Source of the DNA: Spinellus fusiger
Taxonomy: Eukaryota; Mucoromycota; Mucoromycetes; Mucorales; Phycomycetaceae
NCBI GenBank assembly: GCA_025094145.1
Contig: JALLLS010000006.1
Coordinates: forward strand, 124,001-188,000
Length of the DNA stretch: 64,000 nt
Direction: 5' to 3'
Positions 50,512 through 62,919 of the stretch are shown here, in pieces. The notes under the pieces were generated by a model. The model was not told the origin of the DNA. It made no database searches and saw only the letters and a program-made list of their open reading frames with translations. Made by a program: the position numbers and the translations under genes. Within the stretch, counting starts at the first letter, position 1, and the number at the start of each line of letters is the position of its first letter.

Positions 50512-52056
50512 TTAGATTGAGAGAGTTGATAATGGTCTATGAGTGAATGGTAGCATTATTAAGTTTTCAGTATAAGGCAGTGTAGAAAGAGTATAGAGAC
50601 GTGTTCCAGATGTCACTATATCACCCTTGGATTTTGTATAGGCGCGTATATGATCTATCACTTCTGCTCGTCGGGCTACAATATATTCAGAAACGCGTTG
50701 GCTTAGTGGTACTGAGAATCCGAGTTGTTCATGAATAGGATGTAATGCTTGACATAGGGCATTAGCATCAGGTCTATTGTCTGGGTCAGGCTCCAAACAT
50801 GCTACATAGAGTTGGCGGTACCACTCTGGTAAACCAGGCACATGTTCAATACGGTAAACATGCTCAAGAAACATCTTCTCATCCATCTCATTTACATCCT
50901 CTTTTTGCGATCCATAAAGTAGAATGTCGGGAGATGGGAATATAACTTTACTGACAAGTTGCCAAATAATCACACCTAGACTGTATATATCTGACTTTTC
51001 TGTATAGATACCTTTCCGTACTTCTGGTGCTACATAGGGAAGCTGGCCATACACTGCTTGTGTAAGAGTGGTAACAGATGATGATTCAGAAGTGAGAGTA
51101 GAGAATCGGTAATCCACAAGAAAATAGTCACTGTCTGTACAGACGATATTTCGAGGATGTACGTTTCTGTGGCACATCCCCAATTTATGAAGATCAGCAA
51201 GGTCGGCAACAAGCCGCAGGATAGTGCTAGTGATTATCTTTAGGTCAAGATCCTCCAAAGGCGTCTGCTGCATATGGTCTTCGAGGTTACCGTCATTACT
51301 GAATTTCATCACCATCATCAAGTCGCCTGTGCTTTCACACACAGTTAACCCTTGGAAGAGAAGAGGTAAAAATGCTTTTGACTGTACACGTATCTGAACA
51401 TAGAATCATTAGGTCTTGTTATGAGCAGTATTGGAATTCTTGAATAAGCTAACAAAGAGACATAGTATGTTGGCCTTGTTTCTACCTCATTAAGTATCTT
51501 ATCGTCTACGACTTTGAGAGCCATCTTAATAGGTTGGGGCTCATAGGGTAGTCTAAGACAGACAGCATATACAGCTGAGAATCCACCAGCTCCAATAAAC
51601 TGCATATTAGAGAACCAATTCCAAGGAAACCATTGCATGTATTGGTCAAGTCCTACAAGGTAGATTTGAGAGAGAGCTCTATAGGCTCGGGGGTGTATCG
51701 CTTTGAGAACTTGGTCTTGTCCATACGTTGTAGAAAGTGCTTTAAAAGACAGTTGCTGTCTCCATATCAAAGACCAATGCTATCATATTACTAACCATAT
51801 ACATTCAACAAGTTCTTACCCATTCATGATCAAAAGGAATTGATATATTAAGATAGGAATTGCATACTTCTTGGTAAAGCTGAGTTAGTTTCTCTGTAAC
51901 TCTTGATGAAAGATGTGGCTTAACAGAGGCTAAATTTTCGAGGCCAAATTCATGGGAATATAGCTCTAGAAGTTGATTGATAATTTGGCGTGTTTGGAGT
52001 ATAATTTGATCATTGATCTGTCGGTGGTAAAGAGTATCGATTTCGCCGTCGTTCAT
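50512..52056 (-). CDS. Pseudokinase (protein kinase-like fold, HRN and DYR motifs)
   Basis: An N-terminal helical part (52056-51824, MNDGEIDTLYHRQIN) splices through a short intron in phase 0 to a kinase domain. The N-lobe has GAGGFSAVY and the lysine-bearing MALKVVDDK; after a poorly resolved small exon or intron region (about 51490-51343) comes GLTVCESTGDLMMVMKF, then the C-lobe. The catalytic loop reads CHRNVHPRNIV, with Asn in place of the catalytic Asp, and the metal-binding DFG is DYR. LPYVAPEVRKGIYTEKSDIYSLGVIIWQL is intact, so the fold is kept. The tail ends at 50512. Loss of both Asp residues makes phosphotransfer unlikely. It resembles the large fungal kinase families with HRDFHSGNI-type loops. 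Scaffold or regulatory work is an inference. Confidence 0.78.
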
Positions 52057-52659
52057 TCAACTCAGTAGAAAGAAGAAAGAAAAGAAGAAGAAAAAGGAAA
52101 AGATGAAGAATGAAGAATGAAAAAGAATACACTGTTAATGTAATATTGAGATTCAACTTATTCCGTTCCTAAAACACACACCTACCCGATGTGTCCACAC
52201 TTCCCATTGGCTAATCATTGGCAAGAGACGCTCTCTTTAACTAAGGTAAATGATGAGAAATTATTTGTATTAATATATTCTCATAACTATCACTCTCCCC
52301 TCTATCATCTTTCCTGTGGGAACTATACAAGATGGACTCATTTTGACGAATTATTATTGGCAAATATGTTGGCTTTAATAGATAGAGTCATTTATATTAT
52401 TACAAAAGCAAGAAAAGGAAAGAAATGTACAACAAAGAAGGTAAAGCAAAAACAAAAAGTGATACTTCTTTGTCTGTCTATCTATTTATCAGAGCAGAAG
52501 GAGAAGAGGGAAAAAAAGGGATATATATATATATGTGTGTATGTATAGATTGAAAGAAAGGCATAATTGGCCCAGTGTAAAGAATAACAGATACAGTAAG
52601 ATAATAGCAATAAACATAAACAATATCAAAAGAAAAAGAAAACATTCACAATATCATGT
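52057..52659. other. Intergenic, promoter of the pseudokinase gene
   Basis: Contains an A/G-rich tract just upstream of the pseudokinase start (52065-52130) and a TATATATATA/TGTGTG run near 52520-52545. No gene recognised. Confidence 0.5.
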
Positions 52660-53001
52660 TTAACAGGATATCTTGGTGGAATCCAATCCCAATTCTTGTT
52701 CACGCTGTTTCAAATACATGTATACTTTGTACTGAAGACCAAAGAGAGGAGATTCGTGTGTCTTTGGGCTTGCTTCTGCTACCTCTGAAAGATAAGAATG
52801 AACGCCTAGTACAAGGCTAAGAAGGCTGTCTTGGTTCTTTTCATAGGTAGTGCCTGTCGAGATTTGATCATAATTTCCAAAGTAGCCCAAGTCATTGTTG
52901 TAAGAATTTTCTCTACCAAGATAAGGTCTTTGTTCTTGCTTCTTTGGCACCGACGATATCATTTCCTTGGACTGAGTACTGTAGGTTGTATTGTTGCTCA
53001 T
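52660..53001 (-). CDS. Small unknown protein, 113 residues
   Basis: A single frame from ATG 53001 (MSNNTTYSTQSKEMI) to 52660. The N-terminal half is polar and Asn/Ser/Tyr-rich (ENSYNNDLGYFGNYDQ); the C-terminal half looks helical and folded (SLLSLVLGVHSYLSEVAEAS, LFGLQYKVYMYLKQREQELG). No signal peptide or membrane segment. A TATA-like CTATATAAAC lies about 95 bp upstream on the same strand (near 53100), supporting a real gene. I do not recognise the family. Confidence 0.6.
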   Translation of the reverse strand: MSNNTTYSTQSKEMISSVPKKQEQRPYLGRENSYNNDLGYFGNYDQISTGTTYEKNQDSLLSLVLGVHSYLSEVAEASPKTHESPLFGLQYKVYMYLKQREQELGLDSTKISC

Positions 53002-53094
53002 TGTGGTAATTAAGATGGCTATATGACTTTTCGAACTGAATAAAAAGAGAGTTGATAATAAATGAAAAGAGAAAAGAAGAGATCAGTAAAGACA

Positions 53095-53108
53095 TGAGGT
53101 TTATATAG
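53095..53108 (-). promoter_or_regulatory. TATA-like box of the small unknown gene
   Basis: Minus-strand CTCTATATAAACC about 95-105 bp before the ATG at 53001, a plausible spacing for a fungal promoter. Confidence 0.45.
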
Positions 53109-53149
53109 AGGGCCAGAGCTCGGAATAGGACAGCGATCATAATATCTCC

Positions 53150-55420
53150 TCATGAGGTCTGGCAATTATCAGGTGTACACTGACATTGTAGGACTTATCT
53201 ATTCTATATTTGGGGCGTGTTTTTATCAGAAAAATATCCAATATTATTTATTTTTTATCTGAAATGGTTTCTTCATCCTATTTTATTAGGGCTGGATTCT
53301 ATAAACTTAAAAACACCTACGTATGGTTTACATTGATTAGTGCATATGTATTTCTTTTGAAAAGGCTAATACTATAGATTTCTCTGTTTCTATGCATCAA
53401 CAAAAACCCGAATTTAAATAGGCGTACAAGTGCAAAGTTCTTCTACCCCTTATTTAATACTATTAGAACGCATGGTTCACTTTTGGCTTGTTGTGTGAAC
53501 AGGCATCAGAAAAGGAAAATAGAGACACTACTTATTATAAGAATTTCTTTTTAATAAATCAAACAAAACAAGATCGAAACACAGAACAAAGGCAAAGTGC
53601 CCCACTTTTAGATAACAATAAAAAATGAAGCCAGCTTAAACTATTAGAACGTTAACTCAATCGAGTCTATAGGAAAATCTAGAAGAAGCTGTTTCTATCG
53701 CCCATTATCTTTTAGATTTTCTTCAAAGGCGATTTAAGATGCCACTATTTCTCTTTATCTTAAATCTAACACCTTTGGGTGATACCAGACATATAAATCA
53801 TTGCAAGAGAGGCTATGGATTCAATATCATTGTATTAATACCCATGCATCATAAGACCACGTATGACTTTTTCAGTGTAAACGAACTTTGTATTTATCAT
53901 TTAAAATAAATAAATAAATAATAGAAGCAGAAATATAGGAAATTCAATTACATTATCAAATAATATTCATCAGATGCACTCTATGGATTGATGAAAACTA
54001 AGAGTAAATGGTATTGTCTTGATACTCAAAACAAAACAGCAACAGATAGAAATAGAACATTGGAAAAATAATGATATGACTCAGCACATCATTGTTATGT
54101 TATACTCTTAAGCATGTTTAATAATAAATGCTAATGGCGGCATGGATAGAAACGGTATCGTCACGTCACATTGGTTTGGGCTTGGTGTTTCTACTTTTTC
54201 TTTTTTCTTTCTTTCTATTCCTTCCTTGGGTAGCATAGCACACTATTGTTATAACTTTTGGACAGCCGAGTTTTATACATCTTGGCACTTGGAACCACAC
54301 TTTGAAGAGAAAGAGAGAAAAAAGATAAAAGAATAAACTATAAATCAAGGAGTGGCAGTATCAATAGTACTAATAAATAGAGATGTTTGCTGCACAGTAG
54401 ATGATTGATCTGTAACTCTACACCCCAGTGGACAATAATAAAATGAAAAAAGCTTTTATAGGAAAGGCTCCAATTATCTTTGTTATTGTTGAGTTGAATG
54501 ACAGTGCAATGACTATGTTTTTTATTCCATTTTAGTCCTATTTATGCTTGAATTAGGAAAACAATGTGTGGTGATCCCAGTCATCAAAGCAGTGACAGCA
54601 TAGATAGCAACCGTTGACTCATCTACAAGGATACTTTTGTATTTGAAAAAAGAAAACAAGAGATAAAAATAGAATGGACATTCTATTGCTATGATGGTTC
54701 ACTTCAGATTTATTGTCTCTCACTTCTTTTCCCATTCTCTGGGTCATCGTTATAAAATCAATGCGTGTAATCAAAAACCACTTGGATCAGTCCTATCATC
54801 TTCATCGTCAGACCCGATTTTATATCTATCATTACTGGCTGTGTTCAATAGAAAACAATGTTTATTATCTTTCTTTAGAAAAGTAGAATAAGATTCTTTT
54901 TGACATGTATTGTTCTGTTAAAGACCACATGTACATTAAAGAGCTTTGTTTATTTTAGTAGTTCCTATTTACTATGAATATTCTTAGCTGCAACAGAAGC
55001 ATTTTTATATTTACATTTCTGCATCTCGAAAACTCTATTACTTCATAACTATTTATAAACTACATATCTATTTTTACATTTGATAGCTGACTAGCTACAT
55101 TATATATATATATATATTTGTATGTTCTTGTTGTTGATATTAATATACTGATGTGCTAGTCTATCCACCTCTCTATCCATTCACTTGCTAATACATTAAC
55201 TTTTTCTATTAAAAGCTGATATATCCTAAAGTTATACAGATCAAGGCATTGTGTTTATGAGTACTGCTTATATCAACTGCACCTGAGATGTTTACACCAC
55301 CCTGTGATATAAAGAACATAAACAAATGATGATACATAATAGAGAACAAATGGAGTATAAAGGCTACTAATGAAGGAAAACATGAGAGGTAGATATTGGC
55401 GAATGAATGGGAAATATACA
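53150..55420. other. 2.3 kb AT-rich intergenic region
   Basis: No gene, RNA or recognisable transposon remnant. Short AT repeats occur (for example near 55105-55120). Confidence 0.5.
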
Positions 55421-55423
55421 GTC

Positions 55424-56066
55424 ATTGCCAAAAGTAATGCGATTATTTCGAGACCCGAGCTTATTTTCACTTTCAGACCTCTCCTTATTGCTCATGGCAC
55501 TGTTTCTAAGATAGAAGCACTGCCATTTTAGTGGTTAAATAGATAATTGATTAACAGCCATTAAGCTTGATGAATAAGAAACCACCCAACAAGATGATCT
55601 AATAAATTACAACAGATATTGCTACAGATTATAGACTTGAGTTTATATCTCATTTTAATATGTTTGTCTAATACATTATATTCAGACTGTAACTCCTTAC
55701 AGACACTCTACAGAGACTTCATACTCACAATAAATAGGACTAACATATTCTATTAGGTGTAATGACTGTTTTTATTGACATTACAAGTAAACTAGCAAAG
55801 GTGGATATATTGATATATAGGAGGTACTAAAATGAGATATAAACTCAAGTCTATAATCTGTAGCAATATCTGTTGTAATTTATTAGATCATCTTGTTGGG
55901 TGGTTTCTTATTCATCAAGCTTAATGGCTGTTAATCAATTATCTATTTAACCACTAAAATGGCAGTGCTTCTATCTTAGAAACAGTGCCATGAGCAATAA
56001 GGAGAGGTCTGAAAGTGAAAATAAGCTCGGGTCTCGAAATAATCGCATTACTTTCGGCAATTATTA
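55424..56066. mobile_element. Foldback element with near-perfect arms of about 237 bp
   Basis: Positions about 55424-55661 and 55826-56066 are reverse complements of each other with very few mismatches (for example CCAAAAGTAATGCG against CGCATTACTTTCGG). A spacer of about 165 bp lies between. The outer end ATTGCCAAAAGTAATGCGAT resembles a Tc1/mariner terminus, so this is probably a palindromic, non-autonomous Tc1-type derivative, in which almost all of the element is inverted repeat. No coding capacity. Confidence 0.92.
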
Positions 56067-56079
56067 TAACATGCAGCCT

Positions 56080-56240
56080 ATTGAAAGTCGTGCCAAGTAA
56101 GCTGCTACCTACTGTCACATGAGCAAGGCCTGAGAGCGAGAAAAGCAGGGATATCTTCCCAAGGCTGGGGTTCGATAAGGGGTCTTGGCCGATATCCGGT
56201 AATACCAAAAAAGCACTCAAGTGGTAAAATACTTTATGTG
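56080..56240. other. GC-richer block of unknown nature beside the foldback element
   Basis: About 160 bp of balanced composition stands out in AT-rich DNA. It contains GGGGTTCGATAAGG, which resembles an RNA polymerase III B box, and short complementary segments (CGGCCAAGACCCC / GGGGTCTTGGCCG is one strand read both ways). It does not fit a canonical tRNA cloverleaf or a known snRNA that I can recall. A SINE or small RNA gene is possible. Confidence 0.25.
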
Positions 56241-56680
56241 TAAAGATGAGAATATATTTTCCCCCCTTTGAATTTGCCAATCCAAAAAAGAAAAAAGAAA
56301 AAGAAAAAGGATGAATAAACCCAACTTACAATAGCAGTACTTCTATCCCTAAATATATTTTTACTTGAGAATCACAAGTAGTAAATGTAGTTACTTGACT
56401 CACTCACTATTCTGAAGGTGAGGATGATGAATACTCCTTGTACTCATCTTTATTACTTGGAATACCAGCCACTCTATTTACTACTCCAGCACATCTATGC
56501 TATTCTACTAGTGCATATATGACACGAGGTCGGACAATCACTGCCGTTACATTTAACAAATGATGCATTCAATGAAAGTGCCGCTTTTATAATTGTTTTT
56601 TTTTATATTCTTATTATTCCTTTTCTTTGCCTGTTTTTTTATTTTTTTATTTTTATTTATTCAATTGAAAATACTGTTCT

Positions 56681-58085
56681 ATGTCTAGGCTGTTGAAGAC
56701 TTCTGTAGCTTCAGTTTTTGTTATTTTGGCTGGACCTTGGATATCAGTCACAGACGCTCAGGGTATGCGAATTGTTATCCTTCAAATGTTAGATCATTTT
56801 TATAGCCTTTGCTTTTCTTATTTGCTCTGACATTTCAATTGGAATTTCAAGTACTATCACATCATTAGACCTATGATTAATTTCATTGTGTAAATAATGA
56901 TGTAAAATTTATTTTATTCATATCTACAATGATTCTAAAGAAAACAGGGCGAATATGTTGTAATTACATGAGTGGGATTGTGATTGTATGATATAGTGAA
57001 TCTATCACCATATATACAAAGGAGAAAATACGAGAGAAAGAGAGAGAGAGTGTGTGTGCGTGTGTGTGGGATATACTTTCGTGTTCTATATTTCTATGTA
57101 TTTATCTTTCTTCATTCTTATTTATTTATTTCAACAATATACTTATTTATGTTCTACTTTAGATTCTCTATCTGATCCCAGTCTAACAGACAGCGATCTA
57201 AATTTGATTCCCACCTATGCAAAATTTCCTCAGTTAGCAGGTAAATCATAGAGATCGTTTAGTGTCTTGAAGCCAAGCCAAATACCAACTATTTATTGTG
57301 TAGCTAGGGAAGATGCTGATAGTCAGTCTATTGATGTTCTTGCAGCTTTCACAACATCTAACAGCAACGGGATAATACCAACCAGTGCAACCAGTACAGA
57401 GGGTGTAGATAGTACAACCAGCACAGATAGTACAACCGATACATTTGGTACAACCACCATCACCATTACAGCCACTACCACTGCCATTGCCACCCCCACC
57501 AGTACTGACAGCGTGGCTGCTACCACTACTACAGAGAGCCAAGGACTGGGTTCCAGTACATCTTTGATAACAGAGCCCACCCCTACATCTATAGCATCAC
57601 TTATAGAAACTACTGGATTAGTATCTGCTAGTGCAACACTACCACCCACCATCACATTGAGCAGTGTGCTGGTATCTAGTAGTGCAGATGCATTCCCCAC
57701 CTCAGAGACCACCACTGTATTAAGTACCAGTGATTTTGCTCCCTCCTCAACATTATACACTGATTCCACTGTGCCCACTGCTTCCAATGCACCTGAAATC
57801 CAATCTGATCTTGGTGGAAGCTATAACCAACGTAATGCTATCATTGGTGGTGTTGTAGGTGGTGTTGGAGGAGCCATTCTTATTGGTGTCTTTGCTTTTC
57901 TGTTCTTCCGGTATAAAAGAGCCCAGGACAGTAAATTTGATCTAGAGACCTTTGATCCACAGCCTGATACTTATGAGGATGATGGCAATACCGCTGTCTG
58001 GTCTGCTGGTGGGCCAAGCATGTCCCAGATCCCAAAAGATGAGGTTCTTCCACCCCAGCCTCCTGTTCATGATAGAATGGTTTAA
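56681..58085 (+). CDS. Ser/Thr-rich single-pass surface protein, Mid2/Wsc-like in layout
   Basis: Three exons join in phase: 56681-56762, 57163-57240 and 57304-58085, giving about 313 residues. Exon 1 encodes a signal peptide (MSRLLKTSVASVFVILAGPW, cut near VTDAQ). Exon 3 holds a long, probably O-glycosylated Ser/Thr stretch (many STDS, TTT and TATT units), then one membrane segment (IIGGVVGGVGGAILIGVFAF) followed by FRYKRAQ and an acidic, Pro-rich cytosolic tail (DPQPDTYEDDGN, PPQPPVHD). This layout is that of fungal cell-wall stress sensors such as Mid2 and Wsc, but no WSC cysteine domain is present, so function is inferred from shape only. The acceptor at 57303 was chosen because the earlier AG gives a stop at once. 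Confidence 0.85.
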
Positions 58086-58299
58086 TCTTTCTTTCTTTTC
58101 ATACTACTAGAATGTATTCTCTTTTAATTATATATCTCAACTTAATAGGCCTGAACTCTTCTTATTACTAGTTCAAGTGTCCATTCTTAATGTTATCCTC
58201 TTAAAATAAGAGTCAATAAAGTAGACTTTATTCAATATTAGCTGCACCTTTATATTCTCAAAACAAACCCACCCACAAACACACACACACAACCCTATC

Positions 58300-59839
58300 T
58301 TAAAATATAATATCTTGGTCTTCTTCATCAAGGACATCAATATGGCCACTTTCATGAGCAGCTTGGAATTCCAAGGCTAAAAGAAACAAGACAAAGAGAG
58401 GTGTAAAGTGTCTGTTTACTCTTCTCTTTCTTTCTTCCTTACCTGCTTCTTTCTTCTTGGCAGCTTCAGCAGCATCCACAGTGTTTTGAATTTCCTGAAT
58501 AGCAGCCCTTTCCTTTTTCTTTCCTTGAACCTTTTTCAATCTATTGTGTTATTTAGTACAAAGTAAATCATACCCATCATAAGAGGATGTATCCCATGGT
58601 GTCTCTTCTATTGTTTTGTTTTGTTATTTACCTAAAGAATTCTTCTCTGTCTTGCTCGTCTAATTCAGAGATAATATATTTGATGGTATTTTCATAACGA
58701 GGAATAATAACATGCTCAATAGCATTGACACGACGGTTTGTAGCCTTGATCACTTCATCCAAAATAACAAAAGCAGTCTAAGGAAACAAGTTAACATCCT
58801 CCCTATTTCCCTAATGATTCATTCTCTTACCTGTAAACTGGCTAGTTCTATCAGTGTCTCTACAGCCCTAGCATAGACTTCTTTTGTCTTTTGGATTTGT
58901 TGGCCACCACGACCCAGACCAGTGAATTCAAAGGCTAATAGCAGTCTATAAGATGTACTATTCTTCTTCTTTCTCAATGTATACCATTTCCTCCCTCAGT
59001 GAACATTTCAAAAGCAGGCAGCATCACACCCGACACATTCTCTTGTTTAGCACGAACACGTAACTGTGCAGACTTTACAGCCTCCTGCACTTGGTAACTA
59101 GTGTTTTGTCATTCCAAATACAAGAGTAGGTTGAGTAAGTGGGCTTTGTTGCTGCCATCACTCTACACCCACAAGTTTTCTTTTTCTTCTTCTTTCTATT
59201 CTATTCTCTTTACCTGATATCACCTGTAATGTATTGCACTTCTGCCAAAGAGAACGAAGCAGTTTGCATAACGTGTCCCATTTTACGTTTAAGCTGCAAC
59301 ACGTCAATACACACACACACACTCTCTCTTCAAAAAAAAGGGAGGATTGACTTACTTCATCAATCTTCTGAGTAATAGTTCTAAAACGCTTGGTCAATGC
59401 CTCTGCCTTTCGCTTCAACAGAGAATGACCTGTTTGAGCGCCCTTTAATTTGGACTTCATGGTCGTAAGCGCCCTACAATCCACCGACAAGAGAGATAGT
59501 AAGCCAGCAGAATAAGAAAGAACAATACAATATCAAGTCCTTTGATGGACAAGTAACCCACTAGGCCTTTGTTTCATAAAAGTATAAAAGTAGAGAAGAA
59601 ATGTTTTATAGAGAGACATGTCCCAGAAGAATAGCCAACCCACACCAATAACAGAACATCATACGAAACAATTCGGGAGATGGGCTTGTTATGAGTGAAT
59701 AGCCCTCGAGATTAAAAAAGAAAAAAGAAAAAGGAAAAAGAAGAGGTGGCGGTAGAAGGTGTTGAAGAGATATACCCAAGAGAAGAAAGACGTACATGCG
59801 TGTAGGGAAAATACTAATTCTCTGGTTGTTGCCTGACAT
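58300..59839 (-). CDS. V-type proton ATPase subunit D
   Basis: Central-stalk subunit of the vacuolar V1 sector that turns with the rotor. Exon 1 (59839-59796) gives [14 protein letters not shown], and exon 2 from 59473 completes [20 protein letters not shown] with [17 protein letters not shown], the family's defining start. Middle exons include [20 protein letters not shown], then [19 protein letters not shown] and [12 protein letters not shown]. The last exons give [13 protein letters not shown] and end [14 protein letters not shown] at 58300. Several introns are very short. It is convergent with the Ser/Thr-rich protein gene, 214 bp apart. In yeast the subunit is VMA8. Confidence 0.95.
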
Positions 59840-60670
59840 GACACTGCCAAGAATAAATGAACTGCTGAATGAGACTTGGAGAAGACAGGCGAGAAAGGGC
59901 TTGTAGACCCAAGAAATAGTAGATCGGGGTTATTCCACACCAGTGCGAATAGATATTAAGTAAATAACACCTAATATTTAGGTATTTTATCCTTAATATT
60001 TAGGTATTTTATCCTTAATATTTAGGTAGCAATCTATGCACAGAGTAGATATTGCAGGGTCTATCTACAGACATACACACAGAGAGAGAAAGAGAGAGAG
60101 AGAGAGAAAGAAAGAGAAGAAGAACCCTTTCTTGATGAATGCTCTCTAGGGAGGATCCCTGTAAATCTATGTTATTGTAGGTAGTGACTATACTCAATAG
60201 GTTCTTTCAATAACAAAGGATGAAACACAGTAGGGGTAAATCCCACTCGTTGTTTCTCAAGTACTATTGAATAGAATAATAGAATAGACTTCCAACATCC
60301 CTCTCTCCATAAATAATCAAGTAAATAGCCATTTTCTATTGTATTTCATTACAAAGGTTGTATTTCATTACAAACAATGTAGTATTCTTGCTGTTATAAA
60401 GTGGCATCACTATTTACAAATGGCATGTATTGCATTATTTCTCTTGTTTGAAAATGAACAGATTCTGCCACTATGTTTCATTCTCTCCTATTTCTATAAA
60501 CCAAAAAGTGTGTGTGTGTGCGTGTTCTTCCAATGAGATTCCTGGTGAATAGTCAATTGTTCATGTCTTGGTGTTTTGTATACGGCGCTTGACAAAGCCC
60601 TTGACACCATCATGGCCCCTTGGAGTCAACAGATGAGTCCAATGTATTCTATGTATCCTTATCAACCAAC
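59840..60670. other. Intergenic between V-ATPase D and TFB2, with repeats
   Basis: Holds a 22-24-bp tandem repeat at about 59969-60028 (units around TTAATATTTAGGTATTTTAT), a GA-rich microsatellite at about 60080-60125 and a TG run near 60508-60524. No gene recognised. Confidence 0.6.
59969..60028. repeat. Minisatellite, about 22-bp unit, nearly three copies
   Basis: The segment TAATATTTAGGTATTTTATC repeats two full times and part of a third, upstream of the V-ATPase D gene. Confidence 0.85.
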
Positions 60671-62811
60671 TTACTCTTGTGTAATGATCATGGTTCTCTT
60701 CTTTGCATTAGCCCATAGAAGTACGCCTAGATCCTTTGCATGTTTCTCTGCAGCATCAAAATCAGTTTGAGTACCAAACTCATGGTATAGATAGGCTAAA
60801 CACATAAAGCATAGAAGGATCAGTCTCTTTGGTTCTGTTCCTGTTCCTTTGATTCTACCTGGGGTTGTCTTGAGCCTGTTTCTTTCCATTTCCCATAGTC
60901 TTATCTGATCCACCACTGTCAATGGCAGAACAGGTGTCTTATAGAAAGAATCCTTCTTCAGTCTCCACTCATTCTTCTCTCTTTTCATATCACTTACTCG
61001 TTTCCTCATTTGTGGGTGTGCATGTGTTTGCATATAAGATATAATCTGCAGCATAGATTAGTAGGCTGTGTTTTATTAAGATCCAACATGTACCTGATCT
61101 GCAGTAATTCCTTTTAGTAGAGCATTTCGAACACTGTCTCGATTGATGACTCCAGCCACCATGTTTCTAAACCGAGACTGTAAATGCACAAACAAATTCA
61201 GCACAGCGATTTGTAGTGGTGAGTCTATTGGATTCATGGCATGTATGTGTCAACAATACAAATCCACCCGTCAGTCCGTCAGTCAGTCAATGCACACTGG
61301 ATCTTTCTGTGTATTCTCCTGACTATTTACCTGTATAGGCATACACCTTGTAATTAGTCTCTAGAATCATAAATCCCTGATCTCCTTCTTCTTCTTCTCC
61401 AGTGAGTCCTTTATTGGTATCAGCTCCAGTGTTGTTCTTGACTGCTGCTCCTGCTAATGCCACATTTCCTGATGTCAGTGTAGTGGCAAGACGTGTAGGG
61501 TAGTAGCGACGAGATCCGCCCTAGCAAAATAGAGGTACTACTAAGAAAAAGAAAAGGAAGCGTCCATGTCTTTTTTCTCTTTTTCTTTCTTGCTTCTTTA
61601 TCCAATGTGCTTACCTTTCTTTGATAGACAATACCGTAATCTCTTAAATCTTCCAGCATTTGTTGTTGTGTCTGTGTCAATGTCTCTACCGAGTAATTCT
61701 ACCGAGAGCATCAATCTACCCATGCAGATCTCCACAGCAATGTGTCTCCTTACCTCACCCAATTCCAATGATCCCAATTGAAATAGAAAGTTAAGGACTT
61801 CTACAAGATCCATCTGCAGCACCTACTCTCATGGACTTTGAGTTTTCTTTCTTCTCCTCTCTAGCACATTGCATACCTCTGCCATATCCAGATATTGCAG
61901 TAGAAAGGCCCACACTTGAGTATTCACATCCTGCAATAGAAACTGGAATCCTTTGTTTGTGATCTGAAGGCTCCCTTGGTTTGTTGCACTACCCATGGAT
62001 CAGTGGTTACCCTCATGGCCACAGATCTCCTTGTCCTTACCTTGACTGCATCAATTGACTTCTCTCGAGAAGATTCAATACACCTCTGCTTGGTTTTTTT
62101 GTTAATGATGTCCCCACCATATAATGCAGAATAGCCTCCCATTGCTGTGTTGCGTACTGATCAAGAAAAGCAATATCGACAGGATGTTTATCAGGAGTGG
62201 AACAAGGAAGACCAAAGGATTGCTGTGTTCCTCTTTACTCACAGTATAAGTCACTGTTCTTATGGATGCGTGCTAACTTACCCACCCGTCAGTGCGTTAC
62301 GGAATTCCTGGCGAAATGTATCATTCATGACAAGAAAGCTTTCTTTCTGTTCCAGGATCCGGAGTCGTGTCAGTTTAAGCATTGCTTCTGATAGCTTTCT
62401 AGAAAGAAAGAAAGAAAGAAAGGCAGTTTATATGAGTGGACCCTTATTCCCAAATAAAGAGAGAGAGAGAGAGAGAGAAAGAGAAAGAGTGTGTTTCTAT
62501 AGAGGAGCAACCCTAGGGATAACACGCTTTACTACCTACCGTTGACCTTCTTTGTTGACCCAACTGTTGATATCTTGAGCAAGTGTGGATGTTTCTACAT
62601 AGAGAAGCGACATGACAATCTGTCTTCCTATACTCGGTAGCAGCCTAATACGTAAACAGGTGGTTGTTAGGACTGGATAAGGACTTTATTATTATTGTTA
62701 CCGGAAGATAGCAAGACACGTTGCTGGCTTTTGGAACAGCCTTAGAAAGGTAAACGTAGGAAGTGTCTCGAGATACTCATAGATGTTTGTCTTGAAGTTG
62801 TCTACAGACAT
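60671..62811 (-). CDS. TFB2: TFIIH subunit TFB2 (p52/GTF2H4)
   Basis: Core subunit of TFIIH that anchors the XPB/Ssl2 translocase in transcription initiation and nucleotide-excision repair. The start at 62811 gives [18 protein letters not shown]; the next exons read [20 protein letters not shown] and [14 protein letters not shown]. Later segments include [34 protein letters not shown] followed by [12 protein letters not shown], and [18 protein letters not shown] sequence near 61340. The C-terminal exon (61054-60671) holds [40 protein letters not shown] and the p52 end [17 protein letters not shown] segment ([20 protein letters not shown]). Exons are short with small introns; not all junctions were resolved. 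Confidence 0.9.
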
Positions 62812-62919
62812 AATAGTGTGCTGATCTACTACCACCAAAGGAAGAGAAAGAGAGAAAGAGAGATGAGTTTGAAAAGAAGCGCCACTTCTGCTTTAGAGAG
62901 ACTTCAGTCACAATGGCCA

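Noticed and set aside
54142..54348. Overlapping short frames on both strands
   Set aside because: Both are about 60 codons, low in complexity and without any supporting motif or splice partner.
56090..56240. tRNA gene
   Set aside because: The GGTTCGA segment does not sit in a pairing T-arm, and no acceptor stem or anticodon arm can be formed around it by eye.
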